A DNA stretch of 64,000 bases from Cucumis sativus (GCF_000004075.3 NC_026655.2:7192001-7256000); one strand, 5' to 3'. Shown: positions 1-13,953, counted from the stretch's first letter. The notes: generated by a model not told the origin, from the letters alone. Numbers and translations are program-made.

Positions 1-3000
1 TAAAGCTTCATGTTTATCCCATTCATCCTCCAACATTATATCGATGATCTCCAATGCCCTTCCTTCGTTCCAAAGTTTCCATGCCTAAAACAATTTCATT
101 CTGTCACGATCGATAATCATAGTTGGGAAAAACAGTATGTTTATTTAAACATAATGCCTGTTTTTTGTTCGTATTATATACTTACATGTCCAAGAAGATT
201 TAGTCGATGCTCTGGATGAAAAAAACCTTTGTTCTTCTTGCCACTGACTATCTCTAAAACCATGACTCCAAAGCTGAAAACATCAGACTTTACTGAAAAT
301 AAGCCGTCTATTGCATATTCTGGAGGCATATATCCACTGCATTAGCCATGTTGAAAAGCTTTAAATCACATAAACTAAAAGAAATAAACGTAAAATAGTA
401 AAGAAAGTGAAAGTGATATTTGTACTCACTAAGTTCCAACAACCCTTTTTGTTTTTGTTTCTGTTTGATCTTCACCAAACATGCGTGCCATGCCAAAGTC
501 TGAAATTTTCGGTTTCATTTCACTATCCAAGAGAATATTGGCTGCTTTAAGATCTCTATGTATTATTCTAAGTCTCGAATCTTGATGAAGATATAGAAGT
601 CCTCGAGCTATACCCATTATGATATCAATTCTCTTCGGCCAGTTAAGTATAGAACGCCTTTGATCATCTATTACAATGGATTTAGGCCATGTTAATCAGT
701 GATCATTTGGAAAGAAACAGAAAAGAAAAGTTTAAAAGATAGTTGGAACCGATCAAAAAATTAAAATAAAAGTAAAATATAGTTTAATGGGTCAATCATA
801 ATTATAGATAAAGGAAAGATTGTAAATGGTACGAACCAAAAAGGAAGCAGTCCAAACTTTTGTTTGGCAAGTACTCATAGATTAGTAATATTTCTTCCTG
901 GTGGATGCAATAACCAAGAAGCTTCACAAGATTTCGATGTTGAAGTTGAGAAATAAAAATTACTTCATTTTTGAATTCTTGCAGCCCTTGACCTGATCTT
1001 TCAGCTAGTTTTTTTACTGCAATTTCTTGCCCACTTGGAAGCCTTCCCTGGATAATCAATTTCACATATTCAACAAATTAAGAAAATAACAAACACAATA
1101 CTAATTAATTCTAAACAACTCGAAGCTATTTGGGCTCTACCGTGTCTGTTTGAACAAGGGAGAGTATTGTATATTTGGACACCTTGTCATGAAGCTTTGC
1201 AATGATATAATATTGTCCACACTCCTAACATAAATTTTCATAACTTTTGTTTTTGGTTTGAATAAAACTCCATTCCTAAATGATGCATCCCCGCAAATAA
1301 ACCAAACTAACTGCCAAAATAATAGAAATTAAAACTAACAAAACAACAACCAATTACAAATTAACTTGGTACAGTACATAATATGAACTCATAATCATCT
1401 TCTTTAGTTAGCCAACTGTGGAACCTTGATCCAGTTCTCAAAAATTGATGTTCTAATTTCATCCATTGAATCTAGTTTTTAAGATATTAGGAACAAGTTC
1501 GAAAAAGTTAAAAGAGTACCATATAAACAGCTCCAAAACCACCCTCTCCTATCTTGTTAGAAATTGAAAAATTTTCTGTAGCAGCTTCAACAACACCAAT
1601 AGGCATCTCAAGTTTATTTTCATGTATTGGAGGCTCCATTACTATAACAACTTCATCATTTCCTACATGAGATTTAGTTGCAAATATAGCAATTCTATAT
1701 AAATTCAAAATAGTGCAATTTATGAACAAATTTAAACGATATTGACAGAAAGAGGAAAAAGGTTTACCGTTAGCTCTTCTCTTAATAAGAAAGCAGCCCC
1801 CAACTAATAAAGCCAAAAAGATTGTCACTGAAACGATCGGCACAGCCACAACCACAGCGACGTTACGCTTTTCATCATCGGATTCAGCAGCATTACGCTT
1901 TCCATCATCCGATTGGACCGATTCTACAAATCCAAAAACAGAGCTAAATAATCAAAACGAACTCAAATTTTCTTTCTTCTTTTCATACAAAATTAGCAAG
2001 TGTGATAAGCAAATACTTAATTCTGAAGCCGCAACTCTGACGAAGAGATCGTCTCCAGACCCAACATCACGAACATATCTAACATCAATCAATTTGTGAA
2101 ACCAATTGACACAGACACTCCCAATTTTAGGAATTCCCACTGTTCCATATGCTAAACAAGAGCAATTGTTCAAGCATTCTCCTGCACAGTCTTGAACACC
2201 CAGTTTCATCTTCACTAATTCCCCCGTTGAATCAGGCCATTTCACATTACTTATCCTTTTAAACCCATCTCCAACTTTGCAAATATCTTGATCCTTTCTA
2301 ACGCACCCATTTGAGAAATTTTGGGTTGAGATTGGTTTAAACCCATCTAAACAACCGCAACTTGCTGTTACTACAGCGTCACAGATACCAAAATCTCCAC
2401 ACAAGTCATAGTCGTTACAACCAGCTCCATTAAACGTGAATTCATTGCGCCATCCTTCTTCTACATCGCTCCACACGTACCGATTGACGAAACCGCTTGA
2501 ATCCATCACAATTCTTGTACGAGCTGAATAGTTATATGAAAAGGATATCTCCATGGAAGTATTAAAGACGAGATTGTAATCAAACCCATTACCGTAACCC
2601 TGTCCAAAATCATGATCATACCAAGGCCAGCCTCTGTACATCGTCTTGTTTCTCTTACTAACCAAGAATTGAGGAAGCCCATTTGTGTTGATGCTAAAAC
2701 TGAATTCTCCTGAGGATGGATTATTTGGACTTCTCCAAGATGTTAATTTTCGGTTAAGTCCTGTTTTAGAATCCCACCCGAGTTTCATTCCCGGTAACAG
2801 AGTATCAGAAGGATAATCAAAGCTCTGCCACTCGTAATTTTCTGATCCGGAATTTAAATCTCTCAACACCAAATTTCCAGTATCCAGGAGTTGAGCGATG
2901 GGATTTTGGATCGAGCTTGTTGAGTTTGAAGACCAAAAACGGAAACCTGTTTGATTGATGAGAACCAAGTTTCCATCTCCGTTGAAAGTTAAAGTAGCAT

Positions 3001-3259
3001 TGGAGTTTAGAATTGGGTTGTCTCTGTTTGCGACCCAAACGACAACATCTGGAATCCCCTTGTACCATATTCCTAAATACCTTAAATTAGAGGCTTTAGG
3101 TTCATTGAAGAATCCCAATTCAAAAGTTTGGGCGGCTGAAACAATTAGTAGGGTGTCATTAATGGATTGGTGTTGTTTTATACTATCGTCTGCAATGGAT
3201 TTTTGGGAAAACAGAGGTACAAGTGTGAAGAAAAAAAGGAAAGATAGAAGATTTTTCAT
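1..3259 (-). CDS. G-type lectin S-receptor-like serine/threonine kinase A1 (3' end cut by window edge)
   Basis: Plasma-membrane receptor kinase of the SD1 family; its ligand is unknown. Exons, minus strand: 3259-2017, 1923-1768, 1662-1520, 1047-837, 667-430, 336-186 and 84 to beyond 1. Intron phases are 1,1,0,1,2,0, matching the paralogues. Exon 1 holds a signal peptide (about residues 1-23), the bulb-type lectin domain (WVANRDNP), the S-locus glycoprotein region with an EGF-like cysteine stretch (LCGDFGICD) and a PAN domain (ECLNNCSC). Exon 2 carries the membrane segment. Kinase marks are [26 protein letters not shown] and [10 protein letters not shown]. About 80 C-terminal residues lie outside the window. 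Two oddities: the glycine-loop exon ends VYM where paralogues have VYK, and exon 2 contains a 30-bp in-frame tandem duplication. Start chosen at the ATG opening the signal peptide. Confidence 0.9.
1862..1921 (-). repeat. 30-bp in-frame tandem duplication in A1 exon 2
   Basis: Two adjacent, nearly identical 30-bp units encode [10 protein letters not shown] and [10 protein letters not shown] just outside the membrane segment of A1. Paralogues A2-A4 show a single short stretch here, so the duplication looks specific to A1. Confidence 0.75.
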
Positions 3260-5332
3260 TGCTTAGTTATTTCTTGCACCAGCTGTTGAAATTTTGGTTG
3301 ATCCTTTTTGTTGAACTTTTGAAATTCTGTAAGAGGATGAGGATGACCGTTTCTGGTAGGAGAGAGTAGTCATTGACCTCAAAATTGATATAATATGAGA
3401 ATGATTTTAATAGACTTTCTATGATTAGAGACTATGACATGCAGGTGCTTAAGCTTCAACTTAGCTACGATTTAATTGTTTAAATTGCTTTGAATATTTT
3501 GTGATAATAGATATTGAGAAAACAAAATAATTGGAGTAAGAAAGTGAAAAAAAATGAAGAAAGAAAACGAAAGAAAAGTGATAAAAATATAGAGTGTTAA
3601 TCAAGAAAAAGAAAAAGGATTAACAAAAACAAGAGGATAAAGATGTCCCAATAACATATATGCTTATGTTGAACTGAGAGGGATTATGGACTTGGCGTCC
3701 AATCCAAGCTTATGAAAACAGTCTTCATTCACACCTAATAGCTTAACTAGCATTGATCGTTGTGAATTAAAATATTGTCATATGCCCTAATATATTATAA
3801 GCCAATATAAAAGATGTTGCCTATTGTAATTAGTCTAATATTGTTTTAATTAATACATTACTATCTTCTAATATTTTCACCCCTCTTTTAATTGATCTTA
3901 AAACTAGAGGTCATATTGGTATCTCTAACAATATTTGAGCACCTTTTTCATAAATGTAAGCTAACGTAGTTTTTACGTCGTTTGTAAATGATTAATCAAA
4001 TGAATTTTATATTATATCGATCAGTAATATCTTTACTACCAAGTAGTACAAGTGAGAAAATTGGATCGATACACACGAAAGCAAGTTAATTATTTATTTT
4101 TAGTGATAAATGGGACGGAGGGATTAGTGTGGTTTGGATTTGAATGTGCATAAAAGTGAAGACATGAAAGTAAATGATATAAATGCAATCAAACAAAACG
4201 TTCTAGCTTAGAATAATAAAATCATCCACTGTAATTTCAATCATCATATTATCAAGGGAGGATTTTAAACTTCTTATCTATGAGTATAGCTCAATTTATT
4301 AGAAAAGCTAGTTAATGGTCTTAAATATCAAATTAGCTAATTTAATTAGATGAGAAACATCCTAATCAAGTAATTGTGGTAGGATAAATTTCTAATAGAA
4401 AAGGCCGAATAAAAAATTTAATATGGTTTTCCTTAGATCTATAGAACACTCTTTTTTCTTTTTCTTTTTTTTTATTGTCAAGCACAAATTCATAAGCCTA
4501 TCAAACATATATTAATTATTTCTTAGAGACTAACATACAATTACGTGCCACCTATTATACATTAATCTAAAGCATGAATTAAATAGCAGACACAATCAAG
4601 GCCTTCATAACATCAATAACAAGAAAATGTAATTCATAATAATCAATAAATCAAGACTAGAACCCAAAGACAATAAATCTTAATCACACATTATCAAAAA
4701 TTTTCAAAAAGTACAATGGGTTCTTCCAAAATCTTCAAAACTAGAAAAAACAAAGATCTTATAATTGTGGAAAAAATAGAGACTCGCGTAGTTTTGACTT
4801 GCTTATAGAGAATATAGATGAAAGTAAACTTAAAATCTACTCTTGTAAACGGATAGTGTGCAAAAAAAAAAAAAAAAAAAAAAAACGAAGAAAACTAGTG
4901 GTCATCACCTCAAAATGGTCACTCGGGTAAAAAGATATATAACCTAAAAACCGAAGCTACATATTTATAGTCGTTGCAACACTATCACAAAAATGTTGCG
5001 TCCTTAATTTTAGTGTTAGTTTCTAATTTTTAAGTCACTTGGTCCAATTTGTTCGCTAGGAATCCAAATTAGTCTGTTTTAGCTTCATTTTCTTTTTAAT
5101 GCTTGATTTTACCTATTTGATTCTCGAACCTTGCAAAATAACTAAATTGAAATGTAAAAATTATTGCCAAATTAAGCAGAATTAGATATCACACTTTCAA
5201 TTTCAATGCTATCAATATTAGGCCTCTAAGTCCTTTAACTTAATGTATGGGATTTTTCTCTACAAAGGAAACCAATAACAATTATTATTACTAAACTAGA
5301 ACATAAGTTTTAAGAATGTATTCACAGGTCCT
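3260..5332. other. intergenic region between A1 and A2
   Basis: AT-rich sequence with no supported gene. The first few hundred bases (3260 up) are the A1 promoter side and the last part is the A2 3' flank. It contains a run of 24 A at 4862-4885. No mobile element was recognised. Confidence 0.6.
4862..4885. repeat. poly-A run (24 nt)
   Basis: Uninterrupted run of 24 A on the plus strand in the A1-A2 intergenic region; likely length-polymorphic. Confidence 0.9.
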
Positions 5333-8300
5333 TTATCGACCATCAAATAAGGTAACAGTAACAACATTGTTTGAACTAGAAGTTAATTTAACATCTAGTG
5401 GTGGTGAACTATCAGCATCAAACCATTCAAATCTTTCTTCGTAGAATCCTGGTCGCCCTGGAGATATGAATTCCATATTATCATTCTCTAACATGGAAAG
5501 CACAGATGACATAGTTGGTCTTTTCTCTGGACGTCCTTGAATACATAAAAGTCCAATATTTATGTATTTTAGTGTTTCATATTCTTCAATCTGATCTCTC
5601 AATGTCTCATCTACAAATTCCAATGCCCTTCCTGCATTCCAAAGTTTCCACACCTGATACAAATTTCAATACGACATGATGATAATTGCAGTGGAAAACT
5701 ATATGTTTCTGTGAGATGATGTAATTTCTTCATATACTTACATGTCCAAGAAGATTTAGTTGATGATGTTCAGTGTGAAAAAAATGTTGGTTCTTTTTAC
5801 CACTAACTATTTCCAAAAGCATAACTCCAAAGCTGAAAACATCGGATTTGAATGAAAAGCAGCCATCTATTACATATTCTGGAGACATATAGCCACTGCA
5901 CAATAATGTTAAGTTTATAATATATATTGAGTGGAAAATCTTAAAATACAAATGAAATAAAGTATGTCCGAAGTAATAGTTTTGTTACTCACAAAGTCCC
6001 AACAACTCTTTTTGTTTTTGTCTCAGTTTGATCTTCACCAAACATCCGTGCAATGCCGAAGTCTGAGATCTTTGGCTTCATTTCACTATCTAATAAAATA
6101 TTGGCAGCTTTAAGATCCCTATGGATTATTCGAAGTCTTGAATCTCGATGGAGATAAAGAAGTCCTCGAGCAATACCAACTATGATATCAATTCTCATTG
6201 GCCAATTGAGCAACGAACGTCTTCGTTCATCTATTTTAACAGTTTTATCCCAAGATCTATCAGTCCTTTCAAAAATCAATCAAACTCAATAGACACTAGA
6301 TAAAAGAAGTTTGATACTAACCAAAGAGGAAGTAGTCCAAGCTTTTGTTTGGCATGTATTCATAAATGAGTAATATTTCTTCTTGGTGGATGCAAAAGCC
6401 AAGAAGTTTGACAAGATTTCGATGTTGAAGTTGGGAAATGAAAAGGACCTCATTCTTAAACTCTTGTATTCCTTGACGAGATCTTTCTGCTAGTTTTTTA
6501 ACAGCAATTTCATGGCCAGATGGGAGTTTTCCCTGGATTAACAAAGGTTATCATATGATAGAGTCCAACAAATTAAGAGATGGATACATATGTTAAAAAA
6601 ACTCGTCCATTGTTTTGTCATTTCATCTTTTGATGACTAACCTTATAAACTGGCCCAAAACCTCCTTCTCCTATCTTATTGGAAATGGAAAAATGATCTG
6701 TTGCTCCTTCTATTAAACCAATTGGCATTTCAAGTTCATTTTCTTCAATTAGAGCTTCAATCATCACAGCTCCTTTGTCTAAAATTCCTGAAACAATATC
6801 GAAATTCGAAAATATAGACAAGTCGTATTCAAAGTGGCATATGAGAAAAGAGGTCGATCGTATCTTCATGAAACAATAGAATGTCGGTTCACTCTGATGT
6901 TGATGATAAGGCCAACAAAATGCGAAAATATAGATATGTAGCGTTAGACTCTCCAACGATATCTTCAAGAAAGCTTTACTTACCTCTTGCACTTCTTCTT
7001 ACTCTTCTGATGATAAACCAGCTGATTAAAGCCAAGAAGATTAGTATTGATATGATTACCATTGCCACAACCACCGCAACTCCACTCTTCTTGTTACTTG
7101 ATTCTACAAAGCAAAAAAAGTATAACTTTTTTCATCTTTGTTACAACCTTAGATGTGAAAAATGAAGAGAAGCAATAGCAACCTAAGTTAATACCTAATT
7201 CTGAAGCGGCTACTCTCACAAACAGATCTTCTCCAGTTCCAGCATCACGATTAAATCTAATATCAATCAATTTCCCAAACCAGTTTACACAGGAAGCCCC
7301 AATTCCTGGAATTTTCAATGCACCATAAGCCAAGCAAGAACAATTGTTCAAACACTCCTTCTCGCAATTTTGAGTGCCCAATTTGATTTTCACAAACTCC
7401 CCACTTGAATCTGGCCATTTCACATTACTTATCTTTCTAAATCCCTCTCCTTTTCTGCAGGTTTCTGGATCCTTTCTCACACACCCATCTGAAATATTTT
7501 GGTTTGGCTTTCGTTCAAACCCATCTAAACAACCACAACTCGCTACTAAAACAGAGCTACAGAGACCAAAATTCCCACATAATTCATAGCTGTTGCACCC
7601 AGATCCTTCAAACGTGTAAGATGAGTGCCAATTTTCGTCCCTTTTGCTCCACACATAGTGTACAACAAACCCACTTGAATCCAACACAACTCTTGAAGGC
7701 TCATTATCTGGATCGTTGCTATATGAAAATGATATCTCAAGTGAAGTATTATACACGAAATTTGCCTCTTGTGACCTACTCCGCCTAAAACCATCCCCAA
7801 ACCATGGCCACCCTCTAAACATTGTCTTGTTTCCTTCACGAACCATAAGTTGAGGAAGCCCGTCTGTGTTAATCCCATAGCTGAGTTTTCCTGAAGATAG
7901 ATCCATTTGACTTCTCCTTGATATTAACTTTCTGTTTAAACCTGTTTTCAAGTCCCACCCGAGCTTCATCCCCGGTAACAGAGTATCAAATGGGTAATCA
8001 AAGCTCTGCCACACGTAATTTTCAGACTCTGAAGTCGAATCTCTTATCACAAAATTACCTGTATCCAGCAGCTGGGCAATGGCGTTTTTAACTGATCTTG
8101 AAGAATTTGAAAACCAAAAAGCTTCACCTGTTTGATTTACAAGAACTAAGTTTCCATCTCCATTGATATTCAAAGTGGCAGAGGAGTTTATAATTGGTTT
8201 ATCTCTGTTTGCCACCCAAACAACCACGTCGGGAATTTCTTTATACCATATTCCCAAGTACTTGAAATTTGAGGATTTGGGTTCAGTGAAGAAACCCAAT

Positions 8301-8455
8301 TCAAACTTCTGTGTGGCTGAAACAATGAATTGAGTATCGTTAATGGACTGGCCTGCTTTTAAGGTATCGACTGCCATTGACTGTTTGAGAAACAGAGGTA
8401 TTAGTGTCCAAAAACAGAGCAAAGACAGGAGATTTTGCCTGAAGTTGGATGCCAT
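5333..8455 (-). CDS. G-type lectin S-receptor-like serine/threonine kinase A2
   Basis: Complete seven-exon SD1 receptor kinase, 816 residues. Exons, minus strand: 8455-7195, 7103-6984, 6787-6642, 6532-6322, 6230-5993, 5895-5742, 5653-5333. All junctions are GT/AG and the frame stays open. Residues 1-420 hold the signal peptide, lectin domain ([11 protein letters not shown]), S-locus glycoprotein/EGF-like region ([10 protein letters not shown]) and PAN domain ([12 protein letters not shown]). The membrane segment is at about 428-450, followed by a basic stop-transfer stretch (RRVRRSARG). The kinase runs from [10 protein letters not shown] (about 500) through [17 protein letters not shown] (catalytic Asp about 618), DFG (about 636) and YMSPEY, ending in the usual DGR tail. 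It is RD-type, so probably catalytically active. The family acts in immune or developmental signalling at the plasma membrane; the specific ligand cannot be inferred. Confidence 0.93.
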
Positions 8456-9141
8456 TTTTTCCGTTGCTTCTCTTTGTAGGATTGTTGATGGAGATTGGAG
8501 CTCTTGTGAAACTTCACAGGGAGATTATTTAACATTAAGTTTGAAATTAACCATTGATTTTATTAGGATTTGTATATATGTTTAACTATCACATTATCTA
8601 ATTCAATTAATCAGTTTTTTTAATTTTGATTCAATGCAAATTTTCCTATATTTTAACGTATTAAGTCGTTGATTATTGATGAGTCTAAGTCTAACTAAGA
8701 AAAATATGGCAGTGTAAAATATTATATACATATATGACACATTGAAACACATTTAAATTAACTATCAAAGTATATTAATCTTGATTTAAAATTTCTTTAA
8801 ACAAATTTAATTTATGGATTAAGTCGTACCTTTCATATTTTTATTGGTTGAGTCAAAGTTGGTTTAAATCAATCATAATTAACATGTATTTTCTCTCTTA
8901 ACGTTCATTTTTACCGTGGTTATACTAAAACATCATAAAAAGTTTTTTAAAAAATCTCCTTTACTTCTTTCTTTTATACATTGATTTATGCTCACTTCGA
9001 CTATTTTTTAAAAAATTAAGAAAAAAATTGAGTGATTAGAGATTCAAATCTCCCACTCATACATACAATATATATTTTTTCTCCTAAATTTGATGAAACA
9101 TGTATAATGAAACATGTATAATTACATAATTGTTAAGAGTA
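8456..9141. other. intergenic region between A2 and A3
   Basis: AT-rich spacer holding the A2 promoter and the A3 3' flank. The part near 9020-9141 resembles the A4 3' flank (about 13840-13953), so it belongs to the A3/A4 duplication unit. No gene seen. Confidence 0.55.
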
Positions 9142-12100
9142 TTAGCGACCATCATCTATCAATGTAATAGTAACATTATTTGAATTAGAAAAGGAGGAGT
9201 CAATATCAGATACAAATCTTTCTCCATAGAACCCGGGTCCTTTTGGATGAATCAATGGCATGTTATCATTTTCTAACATTGAGAGCACAGATGACATAAT
9301 TGGTCTTTCTTCCGGACGTGCTTGAACACATAAAAGTCCAATATTTATGTATCTAAGTGCCTCACATTCTTGGAATTCATCACCCAACACTCCATCTATT
9401 AATTCCAAGCTCTTTCCTTCATTCCAAAGTTTCCATGCCTGATATGCATATCAATTTCATATGATCATTACAAAAATCTATTACTATTGTTATTCAAGAA
9501 AGTGGTTGTTTCTCTATACTTACATGTCCAAGAAGATTGAGTTGATGTCCCGAGTGAAAAAAGCCTTGGTTTCTCTGGCCGCTAACTATCTCTAAAACAA
9601 TAACTCCAAAGCTGTAAACATCTGATTTGAATGAAAAGTAACCTTCCATTGCATATTCTGGAGACATATAACCACTGCATATTAACAAATTTGTGTCAAA
9701 TATCATTCGATAAAATAAAATACATGGGAACCCAAGCAATAATGTTCTTCTTAACTTACTAGGTTCCAATAACTCTTTTTGTTTTTGTTTCCATTTGATA
9801 TTCACCAAACATGCGCGCAGTGCCGAAGTCTGAAATCTTTGGCTTCATTTCCCTATCTAATAAAATATTGGCTGCTTTAAGATCTCTATGTATAATTCGA
9901 AGTCTTGAATCTCGATGAAGATAAAGAAGCCCTCGAGCTATGCCAACTATAATATCAATTCTCATTTGCCAATTGAGTAAAGAACGTCTTCTGTCATCTA
10001 ATTTAAAGGGCATATCAGTGTTTTGAAAATCAGATAGCTAGAATAATGAAACTAGACCAAAAGAGAAAATTACGAACCAAAAAGGAAGTAGTCCAAACTT
10101 TTGTTTGGCATGTATTCATAAATAAGTAATGTTTCTTCTTTGTGAATGCAGAAACCAAGAAGTTTGACAAGATTTCGATGTTGAAGTTGGGAAATAAAAA
10201 GGACCTCATTTTTAAACTCCTCTAATCCTTGACGTGACCTTTCTGCTAGCTTCTTTACTGCAATTTCTTGGCCGGATGGAAGTCTCCCCTGTAAATCAAT
10301 GCTTTTATGGAGTAATATAAAAGAGAGAAAATACTAGAAGTCAGACCTAAACTCGGCACTCCAAACATATAAATTTATTATCAACTCAGCTCAATTATGT
10401 ACTGAAAACAATTATTATCAATTCAATCCAATTCAACTATGCATGCCAAACGTATCCTAAGAGATCCAATTGATCCTTTAGAACGTTGTAGACAAGACTA
10501 ATGAGTATATGAGTACCTTGTAAACAGGTCCAAAACCTCCTTCCCCTATCTTATTAGAAATTAAGAAATTGTTGGTTGCAGCTTCAATTATCGCCATCGG
10601 CATCTCAAGTTCATTCTCATGAATTAAATCCTCAGTGATTGTAACTCCATTATCTGCTGATACTTGAAGATGAATAAAAATGGTAACCAAAAACTTACGA
10701 TTCAAATGAATGAGGGAGAAAGGTTTGCATACCTTCAGCTCTTCTTCTTACTCTCCTTATAATATAAAAGCTGATTAAAGCCAATAAGATTAATACTGAT
10801 ATGATTGGCACAACCACTGGAACTATTATACTCTTCCTTTCACTCCGTTCTACAATCCCAAATAAATCAAAAAATACAGAGTTTTTCATTTAATTTAGGT
10901 GAAAAATGAAGAGACGTAGCTAAATTGGTACCTAATTCTGAAGCAGCCACTCTCAAAAACAGATCATCTCCAGTTCCAACATCACGAACATATCTAATAT
11001 CAAGCAACTTGTCAAACCATGTGACACAAGCAACCCCAATATTAGGAAGTGAAAGTATGCCGTAGGCCAAGCAAGAACAATCATTCAAACACTCTGTCTC
11101 ACAGTTTTTAATACCCACTTTCAATTTCACTAAGTTCCATGTGGAATCAGGCCATTTCACATCACTTATCTTTCTAAATCCCTCTCCTTCTCTACAAATT
11201 TTGTCATCCTTTCTCACACACCCATCTGAAGAATTTTGAGCTGATTTTTGTTTGAAACCATCTAAACAACCACAGCTTGCTAGTAAAACAGAGCTACAAA
11301 GACCAAAATTCCCACATAAATCGTAGTCGTTGCAGCCAGATCCTTCGAACGTGTATGTTGTGCGCCATCCATTTTCCTCTTGATTCCAAACAGAGTGTAT
11401 AACAGATCCACTTGAATCCAATACAACTTTGTATGGATCATTAGTTGGAATATTATATGAAAATGATATCTCAAATGAAGAATTATATATGAAAATCCCT
11501 CCATTGGATCGACCTCGGGTAAAACCATCGCCAAACCATGGCCCTCCTCTAAACATCGTCTTGTTTCCTTTACGAACTACAAGTTCAGCAAGCCCATCTA
11601 AGTTGACTTCATAACTGAATTCTCCAGAGGACAGATCGTTTTGACTTTTTCTTGATATTAACTTTCGATTAAGCCCTGATTTTGAGTCCCATCCGAGTTT
11701 CATTCCCGGTAACAGAGTATCAGAGGGATAGTCAAAACTCTGCCACACATAATCTTCAGATCTTGAAGTTGAATCTCTTAGCACGATATTACCTGTATCT
11801 AGGAGTTTAGCAATTGGATCTTGAAGTGATTTTGAATTGGAAGACCAAAAAACTTGACCTGTTTGATTGACGAGAACTAAGTTTCCATTTGTATTAAATT
11901 TTAGAGTGGCAGAGGAGTTTAGAATTGGGTTGTCTCTGTTTGCGACCCAAACAACATAGTCGGGAAGGCTTTTATACCAAATTCCTAAATACTTGAAATT
12001 GGAGGACTTGGGGTGAGTGAAGAATCCCAATTCAAACTTTTGGTCGGCTGAAACAATTATTTGGGTGTCGTGAAAGGATTGCCCTGCTTTTAAGATGTCG

Positions 12101-12177
12101 ACTGCGATTGAGTGTCTGAGAAAGAGAGGTATGAAACAGAGCAAAGACAAACGATTGAGGGTGAAGTTGAACCTCAT
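9142..12177 (-). CDS. G-type lectin S-receptor-like serine/threonine kinase A3
   Basis: Complete seven-exon SD1 receptor kinase, 801 residues. Exons, minus strand: 12177-10932, 10849-10733, 10662-10517, 10288-10078, 9997-9760, 9674-9524, 9438-9142. Exon 1 carries the signal peptide, lectin domain ([12 protein letters not shown]), EGF-like motif ([10 protein letters not shown]) and PAN domain ([12 protein letters not shown]). Exon 2 carries the membrane segment ([20 protein letters not shown]) and a basic RRVRRRAEG anchor. The kinase has [27 protein letters not shown] and [10 protein letters not shown], and the protein ends IDDGR. The arrangement and sequence, including the 5' flank, closely match A4, so the two are recent tandem duplicates. 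A3 keeps the residues HSGHQLN in exon 6 that A4 has lost. Confidence 0.93.
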
Positions 12178-12262
12178 TTTTGTGCATCAAAGCCTTTGAT
12201 TGTTGGAGTCCTCCTTTATGACAGAAACTCACTGAGAAGATTGATGGTTGATGCAGCCAAAG

Positions 12263-12272
12263 GCATATAAAG
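12263..12272 (-). promoter_or_regulatory. candidate TATA box of A3
   Basis: On the minus strand the sequence reads TCTTTATATG about 86 bp upstream of the A3 start codon. The same motif and its surroundings recur upstream of A4 at 17119-17128, which supports it as conserved promoter sequence. Confidence 0.45.
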
Positions 12273-12574
12273 ATAAGAAAATAACTATCCTCACGTTCCC
12301 ATGTTACTCATCTTCCCAAGGTAGTTGACATTCGAAAATCTGTTGCACGTAAAGAAATAGTTTGCAAGGTGTGATATTGAAGTGATGGCGCAGATGTTGA
12401 ATCTATATATATATATAGAAATATGCACTAAATTGCATTTTAAAAATATGACAAATTTCTCACTTTTTAAGTTAAATTTGTTATTGTTTTCTCTCTCTCT
12501 TTTTCAAAGCTATTGCATTAAAGGTTGGAGTGGGAATTTGAATCCAGAACCTCTTGTCTACCGGAACGGTGCTC

Positions 12575-13275
12575 CTTTTTAATGCCACAATTATCCTTTA
12601 TTTTTTTCTTCCATTTTTTTAACGTCCTAATCATCCTTTCTTTAAAACGATTTATTTTTCATGTCTTAATTTTGATTTTAAGATATCAATGATATATGAA
12701 ATATAATAATTACTTATTAGAGCAATTTAACTTCATTTGTAATTTTTTTCTTACTTTTTTTCGACATGTATTTTGATATTAATCTGATTTCAAATTATTT
12801 GTTTTTATTTTTTTACGTTGATTTTTATTTTTGTTTTACTTTGTATCAGTTCTATATATGAGTGTTATGATGTACTTATTATATATATTAGGTGGTCAAT
12901 ATACTTACTACCTGATTTTCATTTTCTTTTCAAATTTTATACAACTAGTTATAATATTATTAAGTATATGAATGATATAACTCATCGTATCGTTATCAAG
13001 TATATCAATAATATATTATTAAGGTATATCAACATATCAATAAAGTAAATCATTGTCAAATATATCAATCAAGTTTACAAGTGTATATCAATATATATAG
13101 TGTATCAAATGTATAAGTAGGACTTCAAGCATATCAAGTGTATTAGTGAAGAATACCTAAGTGTACATATCTGCAGTACATCGGGCTTTGTTTTTGCCTG
13201 TTTTGGAAACAATAAATTTATGTGCTATGGACTTAATTACTATAACTCATTTTGTCTTTTTGCAAGTGCTTTTGT
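12575..13275 (+). repeat. dispersed repeat family R1, copy 1
   Basis: This stretch matches, in inverted orientation and over nearly its whole length, the sequence at about 40820-41735. Shared landmarks in order are CTTTTTAATGC, ATATGAAATATAAT, GCATATCAA and GACTTAATTA (copy 1 spelling). The inner part is rich in degenerate TATATCAA motifs. No coding capacity or clear terminal repeats were seen, so it is probably a non-autonomous mobile element of unknown class. It separates the A3 promoter from the A4 3' flank. Confidence 0.6.
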
Positions 13276-13289
13276 AAGGCACATTTTCA

Positions 13290-13450
13290 AATATTGTAAA
13301 ATAAATTAAAATATAACAAAATTTTGGATTTTATCCATGATAGACACCGATAAACTTCTATTATCGTCTATCAATAATGTTAGTGATAGAAGCAGTGTCT
13401 ATCAACAATGTTTATCATGGATAATCTGAAATTTTACTATATTTTGTTAA
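13290..13450. mobile_element. MITE-like inverted-repeat element (family M1)
   Basis: A short palindromic AT-rich unit: the left side reads AACAAAATTTTGGATTTTAT and the right side carries its approximate reverse complement ending ATTTTGTT, around a core with GATAGAC/GTCTATC motifs. Related copies lie near 22370-22570, 38100-38200, 54545-54740 and 63110-63310. No coding capacity, typical of a miniature inverted-repeat transposable element. Confidence 0.55.
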
Positions 13451-13953
13451 AATTATGTGTATTTTCTCTCTTGAGGTTGTAGTTCTTTGCTTAATACATG
13501 TATAACCCGATAGTGTTGCTCAAATACCACGAAAAGAATTGTTTTTTTCTTAAATTATAGTTAGATTTATGTAAACACAACAGGTAGTATTGATATTTGA
13601 ACCTTCCACCTTGAAGACAAACAATACATGATAATAATCATTGAAACATGTTCACTTTTGCCATTGGAGTTGAAGTTTAAGAAAACATGCATGTTATGAT
13701 TAGGAGAAACATTAGATACACCATAAATTTAGTTAATCTTAATCTAGTTGTTAATGTTTTCTTATTAATTAAATCCAATCAAATAATTAAACACTAATGA
13801 ATTATCTATTTTATTTAAATACCAACGTGAACATTGCTCAAGTTGTAAAAGTATATACTATCAATCAAGGTTCAAATTTCTCACTGACACATGTTTTATA
13901 TACTCAATTTGATGAAATATGTATATTTACATAATTGCATTGTTGTTAGAGTA

